A DNA stretch of 64,000 bases from Chitinophaga sp. S165 (GCF_003182155.1 NZ_QGTG01000002.1:62001-126000); one strand, 5' to 3'. Numbered from the stretch's first letter, positions 1-8,706 are shown. Numbers and translations are program-made. The notes: a model not told the origin generated them from the sequence alone.

Positions 1-933
1 GTTACTTACCAGATAAGACTCCTTACTACACCCGACGCAGGCCACGGTCATTCATTCTTCTATCACTGGATAGTACTGCTGATAGGTTGCTTCCCTGCCA
101 GTCTGCTGCTGTTTACATACCTCAGGGGACGCAAAGGCAAATCCATATATTCCGGGTCTGCTTCTGCTGAAATAAAAGACTTCAAGATCTGGATGTGGGT
201 TTTATTCTGGGTAGTATTGATCCTGTTCTCCATTGTAGAGACCAAGATCGTGCATTATTCTTCGCTCTGCTACTTTCCACTTAGCTTCCTGGCAGCCTGG
301 CAGCTATACCGGATCTCCGAAAATAAACTACAGCTGCATGCCTGGAATATAGTCCTCATGCTGCTGATCGGCCTTGTTATCGGCTTTGCAATTACCCTGC
401 TTCCTATCGTAGGTCTTTATAAAGATGTGTTGATCCCCCATATCCATGACAAATTCGCACAGGCGAACCTTCAGGCGCAAGTACCCTGGTCTGCCTGGGA
501 AGCGGCGTATGGAGGCGGGTATATGCTGCTTATCATCGTCAGCTCAATTCTCCTGTTTCAGAAGAAAGTGAGGACAGGCTTGTTATGCATGTTTTTGAGC
601 ACAATACTGGCTATACAGATCACTATCGTTCACTTTACGCCTAAGATTGAGCGATACTCTCAGGGTGCAGCCATTGACTTCTTTAAGTCCTTTGTGGGGA
701 AAGATAACTATGTGCAGGTGTTAACTTATCACAGCTATGCCCATTTGTTCTACACGAAGAAACTGCCGCCTGCCAATAAGAATTATTATAATAGCAACTG
801 GCTACTAAGTGGTCCGGTGGATAAGCCGACATTTTTTGTATGCCGCATCACTGACAGTGAACCATGGAAAAAAGATCCCAACCTGGAAGTGATAGGGGAA
901 AAGAACGGCTTCGTATTCTTTAAAAGAAAATAA
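1..933 (+). CDS. Glycosyltransferase family 39 (ArnT-like) membrane protein, 3' part
   Basis: The reading frame is open from base 1, so the gene starts outside the window and only its last 310 codons are seen. The visible part has several hydrophobic segments and the KIVHYSSLCYFP stretch, which resembles the K-x-x-H-Y-x-L-P element before a late membrane helix of ArnT/PMT-type lipid-linked sugar transferases. A soluble periplasmic tail follows and the protein ends in KRK. Such enzymes move a sugar from a polyprenyl-phosphate donor to a lipid or protein on the periplasmic side. The acceptor cannot be inferred. The catalytic N-terminal loop with its acidic pair is not in the window, so the family call rests on the C-terminal half alone. 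Confidence 0.65.
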   Translation, partial: VTYQIRLLTTPDAGHGHSFFYHWIVLLIGCFPASLLLFTYLRGRKGKSIYSGSASAEIKDFKIWMWVLFWVVLILFSIVETKIVHYSSLCYFPLSFLAAWQLYRISENKLQLHAWNIVLMLLIGLVIGFAITLLPIVGLYKDVLIPHIHDKFAQANLQAQVPWSAWEAAYGGGYMLLIIVSSILLFQKKVRTGLLCMFLSTILAIQITIVHFTPKIERYSQGAAIDFFKSFVGKDNYVQVLTYHSYAHLFYTKKLPPANKNYYNSNWLLSGPVDKPTFFVCRITDSEPWKKDPNLEVIGEKNGFVFFKRK

Positions 934-935
934 CT

Positions 936-993
936 AATAGTATAAAAAGAGAAGGCGTTTGCTGTTGCAAACGCCTTCTCTTTTTATACTATT
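936..993. terminator. Bidirectional intrinsic terminator with a 27-bp perfect stem
   Basis: A perfect inverted repeat with 27-bp arms (936-962 and 967-993) and a TGTT loop lies between two convergent genes. The arms carry A-runs and T-runs, so the hairpin has a U-tract on either strand and can serve both the glycosyltransferase and sodA. Confidence 0.9.
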
Positions 994-1001
994 GATACCA
1001 A

Positions 1002-1742
1002 CTATTTTATAGCTGCTGCATATAACTTATCTACTTCAGTCCAATTCACAAGATTCCAGAAAGCAGTAACATATTCAGCTCGCACATTGTGATATTTCAG
1101 ATAATAGGCATGTTCCCATACATCCAGCCCCAGGATCGGCGTTCCACGCTCTTTAACGATGTTTTCCATCAACGGGTTATCCTGGTTAGGTGTGGATATC
1201 ACAGATAGTTTTTTACCTGGAGTTACGATCAACCATGCCCAGCCCGAACCGAATACGCCTTTGGCAGCTGTATTAAAGATCTCCTGGAACTTCTCATAAG
1301 AGGTAAAAGTGCCGTTAATAGCAGTCTTTAACTTATCAGAAGGCGTTGTTTTCTGGGGCGACAACAGTTTCCAGAACAGGGAGTGGTTGAAATGACCGCC
1401 CGCATTATTACGTACGGCTTTATCGTCAGCTTTCACTTTCGCGAGGATCTCTTCAAGTGAAAGATTTTCGTAAGGTGATCCTTTCACAGCATCATTCAGG
1501 TTCTTAACATAGGCGCCATGGTGTTTATCGTGGTGAATTTCCATTGTTGCCTTGTCAATATGTGGCTCTAAAGCATCAAATCCATACGGTAACGTTGGAA
1601 GCTCGAAAGGAGCTTTGGCATTGGCGTCCAAAACAGATATTCCTTTGCGGGATGCAGGAGTAGCTGCTATTATACCTGTGGGATTTCCCAGGGCTGCCAC
1701 ACCAGCCAGACCTGCCAGCTTAATAAATTCTCTCTTATTCAT
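1002..1742 (-). CDS. sodA: Superoxide dismutase, Mn-type, predicted exported
   Basis: This 246-residue protein converts superoxide to oxygen and hydrogen peroxide. By alignment with E. coli MnSOD the metal ligands are His70 (MEIHHDKHH), His120 ([10 protein letters not shown]), Asp207 and His211 (LDVWEHAYY). Gln187 in NQDNPL sits where Mn enzymes keep the active-site glutamine, and Gly116 of GGH replaces the Fe-enzyme glutamine. This favours Mn or cambialistic use, which is inference. The first ~28 residues precede the catalytic domain and form a signal-like region: a KREFIK motif, a hydrophobic stretch and an AATPA cleavage-like site. It resembles a Tat signal with KR in place of RR. The gene is convergent with the upstream transferase and shares its terminator. 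Confidence 0.93.
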   Translation of the reverse strand: MNKREFIKLAGLAGVAALGNPTGIIAATPASRKGISVLDANAKAPFELPTLPYGFDALEPHIDKATMEIHHDKHHGAYVKNLNDAVKGSPYENLSLEEILAKVKADDKAVRNNAGGHFNHSLFWKLLSPQKTTPSDKLKTAINGTFTSYEKFQEIFNTAAKGVFGSGWAWLIVTPGKKLSVISTPNQDNPLMENIVKERGTPILGLDVWEHAYYLKYHNVRAEYVTAFWNLVNWTEVDKLYAAAIK

Positions 1743-2144
1743 ATACTAAGGCATTAAAATTATGATGATAAAGAACTTTAATGGTAACTGCCAAAAGCAG
1801 CAAATTTTACACCAATATTATAGAAATTTATTTCATGAGTTGTACCAGTCATCAAACAAATGTCATTAAAACACAGATTCTCACTAAAATAACCGCCCTA
1901 TTTCGCAATCTTTTGAAATTAATTGTTATTTTACCATACGCTTTCATGTGAAACTTTAACTTTTTCTTTACTTGTATACTTAAAAATGACATTTATCCCG
2001 GACTACATAGTGAGTATATAACATATGTAGTGAATTAACGAGCTTGCCTTTGTCATCAGGCCCTTTACCAATGCCATAATACACTTACATACTAATTGAC
2101 CATACATATACCATTTGAATTGCCATCATTGTTCATAAAATTAT
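1743..2144. other. 402-bp divergent intergenic region
   Basis: This AT-rich region separates the divergent sodA and E1-like genes and must hold both promoters. I see no clean TTG/TAnnTTTG pair. Near matches with a three-base gap occur on both strands (around 1801-1809 minus and 2109-2117 plus). No ORF or repeat stands out. Confidence 0.5.
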
Positions 2145-3260
2145 ATGCCAGGCAAAATGACAGAACTAGAGCATTATATCAATAAGCAACGGACCGAGCC
2201 GGATAATTATACACCAGTATTTTATCGATTGCAGCAAGAAGAACAATATGCCGATTTATTGGCTTTATTAGCGGACAATCCTCATATACGCGTTCACGAT
2301 CAGATTCATTCACAACTCAGAGAACTGATGAAGATCCGCAATCCCACCAGAAGGCTCACGGAAGAAGAATCTGAACAAAAGATCAGCGAATATGTTGGTA
2401 CTACACCGCTGCACGCTTTTGGCGTATGGGTTTATTACCCCTGGTCACACCGCGTGGTACATATAGTTGATGAAAAAGATTTCATCGAATTACGCACCAG
2501 CCGTAATAAACAAAAGATAACCGACGAGGAAATAACCATACTGAGCAACAAAAAAATAGGTATCATCGGGCTTTCTGTTGGCCAATCCATCGCACTTACA
2601 CTTGCAATGGAAAGGGTATGCGGAGAATTAAGGCTAACGGACTTCGACAAGGTCGAACTGACGAATATGAACAGGATCCGCACCGGTATCCACAGTATAC
2701 AGGTACATAAGGTGGTGATAGCAGCCCGCGAAATCGCAGAACTGGACCCTTTTATCAAAGTTGTTATCTATAAAGAAGGCGCCACTGAAGAAAACCTTGA
2801 CGACTTCTTTACTCAAGACGGAAACCTTGATATCCTGGTAGAAGAATGCGACGGTATAGATATAAAAATACTGAGCAGAATGAAAGCTAAAGCCCTCGGC
2901 ATACCAGTTGTGATGGATACCAACGACAGGGGTATGGTGGATGTAGAACGCTTTGACCTGGAACCCGACAGACCCTTGCTACACGGTTTTATACCCGATA
3001 TAGACCTTAAAAGCCTACGTGAGCTTACGGATGCAGAGAAAATACCCATATTTCGCCCGATGGTTGCATTGGATGATATGTCCGAAAGAATGAAATACTC
3101 TTTAGGTCAGGTAGGGAAAACGATTACGACCTGGCCACAACTGGCATCTTCCGTTGTACTGGGCGGAGCCGTCGTAACAGACACCTGCAGGAGAATACTG
3201 CTGGGTCAGTTCAAAAGCTCTGGCAGGTATTATGTAGATTTTGAGCAAATTATTGTTTGA
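2145..3260 (+). CDS. E1-like (ThiF/MoeB fold) adenylyltransferase, Rv1355c-type
   Basis: The 371-residue protein has an unrecognised N-terminal ~125 residues, then a ThiF/E1 Rossmann domain. It shows a dinucleotide loop G142-L-S-V-G146, the D166-F-D168-K-V turn, the N174-M-N-R177 element with Lys189, and a later CDGID stretch matching the D(x)D strand of E1 enzymes. The family uses ATP to adenylate a carboxylate. The segment from ERFDLEPDRP onward resembles Rv1355c-family proteins, but these usually carry a nitroreductase-like second half that is absent here. There are only three cysteines and no CxxC pair, so neither the zinc site nor a typical E1 thioester cysteine is evident. It is the first gene of a five-gene cluster. 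The substrate is unknown and no ubiquitin-like partner with a terminal GG is nearby. Confidence 0.75.
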   Translation: MPGKMTELEHYINKQRTEPDNYTPVFYRLQQEEQYADLLALLADNPHIRVHDQIHSQLRELMKIRNPTRRLTEEESEQKISEYVGTTPLHAFGVWVYYPWSHRVVHIVDEKDFIELRTSRNKQKITDEEITILSNKKIGIIGLSVGQSIALTLAMERVCGELRLTDFDKVELTNMNRIRTGIHSIQVHKVVIAAREIAELDPFIKVVIYKEGATEENLDDFFTQDGNLDILVEECDGIDIKILSRMKAKALGIPVVMDTNDRGMVDVERFDLEPDRPLLHGFIPDIDLKSLRELTDAEKIPIFRPMVALDDMSERMKYSLGQVGKTITTWPQLASSVVLGGAVVTDTCRRILLGQFKSSGRYYVDFEQIIV

Positions 3261-3264
3261 TAAT

Positions 3265-3328
3265 CGGGATGAACAGGGGTTACCGCATGCAATCGAAACC
3301 GCAGTAGCTGGTTCCGTTCATCTCCCGG
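3265..3328 (+). other. Imperfect hairpin between the E1-like and acyltransferase genes
   Basis: CGGGATGAACAGG near 3265-3277 can pair imperfectly with the segment ending near 3328 (CCGTTCATCTCCCG). There is no U-run directly after it, so it may be an attenuator-like or mRNA-processing structure rather than a terminator. The evidence is weak. Confidence 0.3.
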
Positions 3329-3364
3329 CCTGATCTTTATTAAAGAGTACCCAGATGCAATATC

Positions 3365-4075
3365 ATGATTACAGTAAGGGCTTTTAAAGCGCCAGATGAT
3401 CCGGAGGCCTGTCTTCGTTTTTATAACGGCCATCTCCGGTTATTGGAAATATACTTTGGCATTGCTAAAATCACGTCAGGCAGCGCGGATTGGATGCACC
3501 ATGAAAATAGCATCGTAATTATTGTAGAGGATGAAACACGTACCAAAACATACGGCGGTGCCCGCGTTCAACTGGCGGATGGCATATTGCCACTGCCGAT
3601 AGAAACTGCTATCGGGAAATATGATCCTAAAATTTACGACACTATCCAAACCGGTAGCGCAGAGATCTGTGCAATGTGGAATTCAAAAGAAGTAGCCGGT
3701 ATGGGTATTGGTAGCCAGGTACTCGCCAGGGCCGGGGTAGTGCTGGCTGCTCAGATGCCCATTGATAATTTTCATGTCTTATGCGCACCTATCACTACCC
3801 GTATAGGTAAGAGAGTAGGTTTCACCATTGACGAATCTCTGGGCGATAAAGGCACCTTCTTCTATCCCAAAGATGACTTCATCGCCACAGCCATGGTCAT
3901 TAATGATGTTTACAAGCTGGAACACGCCGATCCCAAAGAACGGGAGCTGATATACGACCTTCGCGAAAATCTGATCCAAACCAAAACAGAGGTAGGGCCA
4001 AAAGGGTCTTATGAAGTGAGCTATAACCTTGAAATTGCTAACTTACAGTTTTCTAATGTGAAGAGTGAACGATGA
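3365..4075 (+). CDS. GNAT-fold acyltransferase, possibly N-acyl-amino-acid/autoinducer-synthase type
   Basis: This 236-residue protein has a GNAT-like core at about residues 60-165. It shows a central strand AEICAMWNS, the acyl-CoA/ACP-binding-type turn VAGMGIGSQVL followed by a helix, and a late RIGKRVGF element like the final G-F motif of GNAT enzymes. The layout, with an acidic residue before the core strand and a long C-terminal arm, is closer to LuxI/FeeM-like acyl-ACP-dependent synthases than to small-molecule acetyltransferases. That placement is inference from eye alignment. It lies 104 bp after the E1-like gene and 20 bp before the sensor kinase gene, so co-transcription is likely. 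A plain N-acetyltransferase is the main alternative. Confidence 0.6.
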   Translation: MITVRAFKAPDDPEACLRFYNGHLRLLEIYFGIAKITSGSADWMHHENSIVIIVEDETRTKTYGGARVQLADGILPLPIETAIGKYDPKIYDTIQTGSAEICAMWNSKEVAGMGIGSQVLARAGVVLAAQMPIDNFHVLCAPITTRIGKRVGFTIDESLGDKGTFFYPKDDFIATAMVINDVYKLEHADPKERELIYDLRENLIQTKTEVGPKGSYEVSYNLEIANLQFSNVKSER

Positions 4076-4095
4076 ATTTTCTATAAATTTAACGC

Positions 4096-6222
4096 ATGTT
4101 CCGATTTATCGCTCTATTGCTCCTTACTATCTTTGGTTTCCAGCAATTGGAGGCAGCCCCTCCTTTCGTTTTCCGAAACAATATGCCCCTAACCCGGATC
4201 GGCAAAAATCTTGAGATCTATACTGATAAAACTAACAAGCTGGATATCCATGCTATCGCCAAAGCATCTTTCAGCTCGCCGGATGAAAATGTTCCCAATC
4301 TTCAGATCACCCCATATACCCATTGGGTGAGATTTACGATCACCAATGAATCCGATCTGCAAGAACTGCTTCTGGAGGTAGAATATCCCACCATAGATGA
4401 TATTACGCTGTTTGAAATGCGGCCGGACGGTAGCTATAAAACAACACACCTGGGGGAATTTACCAGTTACGCCAACCGCCCCGTAGATCATCAGAACTAT
4501 ATATTCCCGCTCGATCTCCTACCCCATACCACCCGGCAATACTACCTGCGGGTCGTTGCCGGGGAACAACTACAGCTGCCTATCTTCGTAGGCTCACGGG
4601 ACCAGGTAATGGAAAAGAACGATTACCGGGAGCTCATATTTGGTTTATACATCGGGGTTATACTGGCCATGTCCTGCTATAATCTTTTCCTGTATATCTC
4701 TACGAAAGATATCAGCTATCTGACCTATGTATCCTATAACGTATTTGTAGGTCTTACGCAGGCTACCCTTCAGGGCTATACTTTCCGGTTCATTTACCCT
4801 GGCAGTCCCTGGATGGCCCAGCACGCCACCGTACTGGTACCGATATTGAACGGGCTAACTGCCCTCTGGTTCATACAACAATTCCTGCTAACGAAACAAT
4901 ACTTCAAGCCGGGACACAGGCTGATCAACATACTCATATACCTGTATCTCGGCTGTTTCATACCAGCCTTACTGGATATGTATATCGTCGCCCAGATCTG
5001 GGTTCAACTGGTAGTAGGCGCCGCAGCCATTAGCGTATTCTATGTTTCATTACGTATGAGCCGCATGGGATACAGCTCTGCTAGGTTCTTCCTCATCGCA
5101 TGGTCTATATTCCTGCTCAGCGTACTGGTGTTTGTGCTACGTAACATGAACGTGCTCCCATACAATGAATTCACCTACTATGCCCTCCAGATAGGTTCGG
5201 CTATGGAAGCACTACTACTGTCATTCGCACTGGCCTACAAGATCAACCTGTTTAAGGCAGAAGCGTTACAGGCTTCACAGGAAAATGAGCGCCTGGTAAG
5301 AGAACAGAATATCATCCTGGAAGATAAAGTACATAAACGCACTGAAGAGTTACAAACCAGTAATGAGGAACTAAACGTCGCGCTGAAGAACCTGAAAGAT
5401 GCACAGACCCAGCTAGTAGAACGGGAAAAGATGGCATCCCTCGGTCAGCTCACGGCCGGTATCGCCCATGAAATAAATAATCCGATCAATTTTGTCACAT
5501 CTAATATAAAACCACTCAAGCTGGATATCCAGGATATCAAAACGCTATTGGAAAAGTATGACGCTCTGCCACAAGCATCAGATATACATGGCGCCCTTGA
5601 GGACATTGCCATCTATAAACAGGAGATAGATATCGATTATATCCACGATGAGATTTCTTCTCTTATCAAAGGAATCGAAGACGGCGCCTCCCGGACGTCG
5701 GAAATTGTCCGGGGATTACGTACCTTCAGCAGGCTGGACGAAAGTGATCTTAAATCCGTAGATATGCACGAAGGAATTGACAGTACCCTGGTGTTGCTAA
5801 AAAATAGCATCCCACCGAATGTCAAAGTAGTAAGGGACTATGGATCTTTACCCAAAATAGAGTGTTATGCCGGCAAAATGAACCAGGTGTTCATGAACAT
5901 ATTAACCAATGCGTTTAACGCCATAAAAATGAACAATAAAGACCGTGAAGAGCTGGTAACCATTACTACCAGGGAGGAAAACGGTCTTGCTCTCATCAGC
6001 ATAAAAGACACAGGCCCCGGTATGACAGAAAAGGTGAAGGAGAAAATCTTTGATCCTTTCTTTACTACTAAAGATGTGGGGGAAGGTACCGGCCTCGGTC
6101 TGTCAATCGTGTTCAGTATTATAGAAAAGCACAACGGACGTATAGAGGTAATCACCGCGCCTGATAAAGGTGCGGAATTTATTATATATTTACCCATGAG
6201 CGTAACCGTTCAGGCGTCTTAG
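4096..6222 (+). CDS. 7TMR-DISM sensor histidine kinase
   Basis: The 708-residue inner-membrane kinase has a cleavable signal peptide (residues 1-20, ending QQLEAA). A periplasmic 7TMR-DISMED2-like beta domain follows at about 25-165, then seven hydrophobic helices at about 180-385, a coiled coil at about 390-440, and the HisKA and HATPase domains. The H-box is MASLGQLTAGIAHEINNP with phospho-acceptor His458. The N-box is NILTNAFNAI, G1 is DTGPGM and G2 is GTGLGLSIVFSI. There is no receiver domain. DISMED2 domains are thought to bind carbohydrate or other small ligands. The position directly after an acyltransferase and before two signalling genes suggests that it reads a signal linked to that enzyme, which is inference. 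Confidence 0.92.
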   Translation: MFRFIALLLLTIFGFQQLEAAPPFVFRNNMPLTRIGKNLEIYTDKTNKLDIHAIAKASFSSPDENVPNLQITPYTHWVRFTITNESDLQELLLEVEYPTIDDITLFEMRPDGSYKTTHLGEFTSYANRPVDHQNYIFPLDLLPHTTRQYYLRVVAGEQLQLPIFVGSRDQVMEKNDYRELIFGLYIGVILAMSCYNLFLYISTKDISYLTYVSYNVFVGLTQATLQGYTFRFIYPGSPWMAQHATVLVPILNGLTALWFIQQFLLTKQYFKPGHRLINILIYLYLGCFIPALLDMYIVAQIWVQLVVGAAAISVFYVSLRMSRMGYSSARFFLIAWSIFLLSVLVFVLRNMNVLPYNEFTYYALQIGSAMEALLLSFALAYKINLFKAEALQASQENERLVREQNIILEDKVHKRTEELQTSNEELNVALKNLKDAQTQLVEREKMASLGQLTAGIAHEINNPINFVTSNIKPLKLDIQDIKTLLEKYDALPQASDIHGALEDIAIYKQEIDIDYIHDEISSLIKGIEDGASRTSEIVRGLRTFSRLDESDLKSVDMHEGIDSTLVLLKNSIPPNVKVVRDYGSLPKIECYAGKMNQVFMNILTNAFNAIKMNNKDREELVTITTREENGLALISIKDTGPGMTEKVKEKIFDPFFTTKDVGEGTGLGLSIVFSIIEKHNGRIEVITAPDKGAEFIIYLPMSVTVQAS

Positions 6223-6286
6223 TATACCCACGCAGGATGATCCATAATCAACCCAAAAGTTGAACCTGCGGACAAAACCAAAATGG

Positions 6287-7384
6287 ATGAAAGAGAACCG
6301 TATCAGGATTTTGTACATTGACGATGAAATTCATAACCTCAATGCTTTTAAAGCCGGTTTCCGCAGAAGTTATGAAATTTATACCGCCAATTCTGCCCAG
6401 GAAGGCAAACAGCTGTTGAAAAGCATTGATGTCCACATCATCATTGCCGACCAAAAAATGCCCGTATCTACCGGGGTTGAATTCTTTAATGAAATAAAGG
6501 ATACCCTGCCAGACCCCATGCGTATCCTCCTCACAGGTTATACGGATGTAGAAGATATTATCGACGCCATCAATAAGGGACATATCTTCTCTTACATCAA
6601 AAAACCCTGGGATGAACACGAGCTACACCGCACTATCAACAATGCATTTGAAATATATTCTACACGCCGGCAGCTGAAAGAAAAGATCCTGGAACTGGAA
6701 AAGATCAATGACGAATTGAACCGCTTTATCTATTCCACTTCACATGATCTTCGCTCTCCCCTGATGTCTGTGCTCGGTATCATCAACCTGAGCCGTCTCG
6801 ACAACTCCGTGACCGATCCGAACGGCTACCTCAATATGATAGAAGTATGTATCCTCAAACTGGACGGGTTCATACAGAAGATCATAGAATACTATCGCAA
6901 TTCCAGACTGGATGTCGAATATGAAAAGATAAACTTTGAGCACCTCATCCAGGAATGTATCGCATCTTTCCGCCATCAGAACACCGCTATACAGTTCCAG
7001 GTGAATGTAGACCAGCCTGTGGATTTTAAAGGAGATACTTTCCGCATCAGCGTTATTCTAAATAACCTGATCTCGAATGCAGTTAAATACCAGAAACCGG
7101 ACGAAAGTAATCCGAAGGTAAATCTGTCAGTGAAAGTCGAGCCGCATAAAGCAACACTATCGATCGAAGATAATGGAATAGGCATTCTTAGCGAGCATCT
7201 CAACAATATCTTCAAAATGTTCTTCCGTTCAAAAAATAATAATAAGCCAGGAAGTGGTATTGGATTGTATATTGTGAAAGAAGCGCTGAACAAAATTGGC
7301 GGTACTATCAACGTTGAATCAAAATATGGAGAAGGTACACAATTTGAAATAAGCATTCCCAACAGAAATGATTTCGATTCCTGA
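6287..7384 (+). CDS. Receiver-histidine kinase hybrid
   Basis: An N-terminal receiver domain is followed by a HisKA/HATPase kinase with no membrane segment. Counting from the ATG at 6287, the phospho-acceptor is Asp55 (IIADQKMP), with the acidic DDE pocket near the start and K106 in IKKPWD. The kinase His is His153 in STSHDLRSPL. The ATP site shows NNLISNAVKY, DNGIGI and GSGIGLYIVKEAL. A TTG at 6260 would add nine residues, but ATG is preferred because MKENRIRILYIDD starts right at the receiver fold. This cytosolic hybrid may accept a phosphate on its receiver from the upstream membrane kinase and in turn control its own kinase. Its 3' end overlaps the next gene by 17 bp. Confidence 0.9.
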   Translation: MKENRIRILYIDDEIHNLNAFKAGFRRSYEIYTANSAQEGKQLLKSIDVHIIIADQKMPVSTGVEFFNEIKDTLPDPMRILLTGYTDVEDIIDAINKGHIFSYIKKPWDEHELHRTINNAFEIYSTRRQLKEKILELEKINDELNRFIYSTSHDLRSPLMSVLGIINLSRLDNSVTDPNGYLNMIEVCILKLDGFIQKIIEYYRNSRLDVEYEKINFEHLIQECIASFRHQNTAIQFQVNVDQPVDFKGDTFRISVILNNLISNAVKYQKPDESNPKVNLSVKVEPHKATLSIEDNGIGILSEHLNNIFKMFFRSKNNNKPGSGIGLYIVKEALNKIGGTINVESKYGEGTQFEISIPNRNDFDS

Positions 7385-7784
7385 TTTACGTGTTATACTG
7401 ATAGATGACAATGAAGTTGATCTGCTGTTACATGAGCGTCTCATCACACTGCAACAGATCAGCAGGACTGTGCTTGCCTTCAACAATGCAAACAAGGCGC
7501 TTGAATTCCTGTCGTCCAACATAGCTCTGCCCCGGATCCCCCCAACTGTGCTGCTGCTGGACATACAAATGCCGGAGATGGATGGATTTGAGTTCCTGGA
7601 AGCATTTTACGCCTATCCTGCAAAGATCAAATCACAATGTCATGTCATCATGGTATCATCGTCTCTTGACTATGGCGACCTTAGTCGTACCTATGCCAAT
7701 CCGATGGTGCTGAAACTATTAAAAAAGCCATTGCTGGCATCCGAGCTGAAAAGTGCAATTGCTGAAATATTTAAGGATACCTGA
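7368..7784 (+). CDS. Single-domain response regulator (CheY-like)
   Basis: The 138-residue protein is a lone receiver domain: the acidic pair in IDDNEVD, phospho-acceptor Asp65 in LLLDIQMPEMDGF, the Ser/Thr switch in VMVSSS-like HVIMVSSSLD and the conserved Lys in KLLKKPLL. It has no DNA-binding or enzymatic output. The start overlaps the end of the hybrid kinase gene by 17 bp, so the two are translationally linked. It probably acts as a phosphate shuttle or by protein contact, and is the last gene before a strong terminator. Confidence 0.92.
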   Translation: MISIPDLRVILIDDNEVDLLLHERLITLQQISRTVLAFNNANKALEFLSSNIALPRIPPTVLLLDIQMPEMDGFEFLEAFYAYPAKIKSQCHVIMVSSSLDYGDLSRTYANPMVLKLLKKPLLASELKSAIAEIFKDT

Positions 7785-7791
7785 TACTTAT

Positions 7792-7829
7792 TGAAATTAA
7801 AAAGCCTCTGCAGAGGCTTTTTAATTTCA
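7792..7829. terminator. Perfectly palindromic bidirectional terminator
   Basis: A 38-nt perfect palindrome (19-bp arms, GCCTCTGCAGAGGC core) with A/T runs on both sides lies between the convergent receiver and SDR genes. Confidence 0.9.
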
Positions 7830-7839
7830 TCTGCATGAC

Positions 7840-8574
7840 CTACCAGGGCAATGCTATCCCATCACGAAAAAAACCTCCCGTAGGCCCGTCTGCGGGCAAA
7901 GTCGCCGCCCACACAATACTCTTAGCACCATCTTGTACCGGCCTTGCACCTTGCTCCTTCAATCCGTCGTAAGTGGCAGTAAAACCCGGGCACACTGCAT
8001 TAACCAATATGCGCTCGTCCTTTAACTCTTTAGCCGCTTTTACGGTAAGCGCATTGAAGGCGAGTTTCGTTAGCGCATAAGTTGATAACACACCAGGAAA
8101 ATGATTGAATCCAAAAACGGGATCATCATAAGTGCCCATTCCACTTGTAACATTCACTATACGTGGCTGATGGCTCTTTTTCAGTAAGGGCAGGAATGAT
8201 TGCGTCACACGCCATGGCCCTAACAGATTAGAATCAAAGTTGGACCACACTACATCTAAGTCAGCTGTAACAACCGAAGAAGTTAAATCCGTCATAACGC
8301 CTGCATTGTTGATCAGTACATCCAATCTACCAAACCGTCCAGCTACCTCCTGCGCACATTGCGCTACGCTCTCCGCATTGCTGATGTCCAGCCCCATTGA
8401 TAAAACATCCAGGTTTTCCTGTTGTAAACCTGTTGCAAGAGCTTCCGCCTTTTTATAGTCCCTTGCAGTGATGATCACCTTGTAGCCGTCTCCTGCCAGC
8501 TGTCTGGCGGTTTCATAACCTAATCCTTCTTTCCTGCTCACACCTGTAATTAATACGATGTTTCTGCTTTCCAT
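7840..8574 (-). CDS. Short-chain dehydrogenase/reductase (SDR)
   Basis: This 244-residue classical SDR has an N-terminal NAD(P)-binding loop TGVSRKEGLGYE, an NNAG motif (LINNAGVM) and an active-site Ser in VNVTSGMG with Tyr/Lys in YALTK. The length is typical. The Arg after the second strand (ITARDYKK) suggests NADPH preference, which is inference. The protein oxidises or reduces an unidentified carbonyl or alcohol. It is divergent from an HxlR regulator, a common arrangement in which the regulator controls the enzyme in response to electrophiles or oxidants. A TAnnTTTG-type -7 element is present upstream on the minus strand at 8603-8610. Confidence 0.9.
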   Translation of the reverse strand: MESRNIVLITGVSRKEGLGYETARQLAGDGYKVIITARDYKKAEALATGLQQENLDVLSMGLDISNAESVAQCAQEVAGRFGRLDVLINNAGVMTDLTSSVVTADLDVVWSNFDSNLLGPWRVTQSFLPLLKKSHQPRIVNVTSGMGTYDDPVFGFNHFPGVLSTYALTKLAFNALTVKAAKELKDERILVNAVCPGFTATYDGLKEQGARPVQDGAKSIVWAATLPADGPTGGFFRDGIALPW

Positions 8575-8602
8575 AATTGCTCTGATTGATTTATGTGAGA
8601 CG

Positions 8603-8610
8603 CAAACATA
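8603..8610 (-). promoter_or_regulatory. Putative -7 element of the SDR gene (TATGTTTG)
   Basis: An exact match to the Bacteroidota TAnnTTTG element lies 28 bp upstream of the SDR start codon on the minus strand. The nearest TTG upstream is 26 bp away, longer than ideal, so the -33 element is uncertain. Confidence 0.55.
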
Positions 8611-8642
8611 GTATGCCAGGACCTGCCGGATAAGTACAAGGG

Positions 8643-8673
8643 AAATTGTTAATTACTTACTGAACAGTAAGAA
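8643..8673. promoter_or_regulatory. Operator copy 1 for the HxlR regulator
   Basis: This 31-bp site matches the site at 8720-8750 at 26 of 31 positions. It holds the dyad TTACT-N8-AGTAA and, overlapping it, a tighter inverted repeat CTTACTG-AA-CAGTAAG. It ends directly before the -33 TTG of the regulator promoter. Confidence 0.7.
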
Positions 8674-8706
8674 TTGCATACAGGGTATAGTTTATAATTA
8701 CCTTTG
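8674..8706 (+). promoter_or_regulatory. Promoter of the HxlR regulator gene
   Basis: TTG at 8674-8676 is followed, 22 bp later, by an exact TAnnTTTG element (TACCTTTG, 8699-8706). Transcription would begin near 8713, between the two operator copies. Confidence 0.65.
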
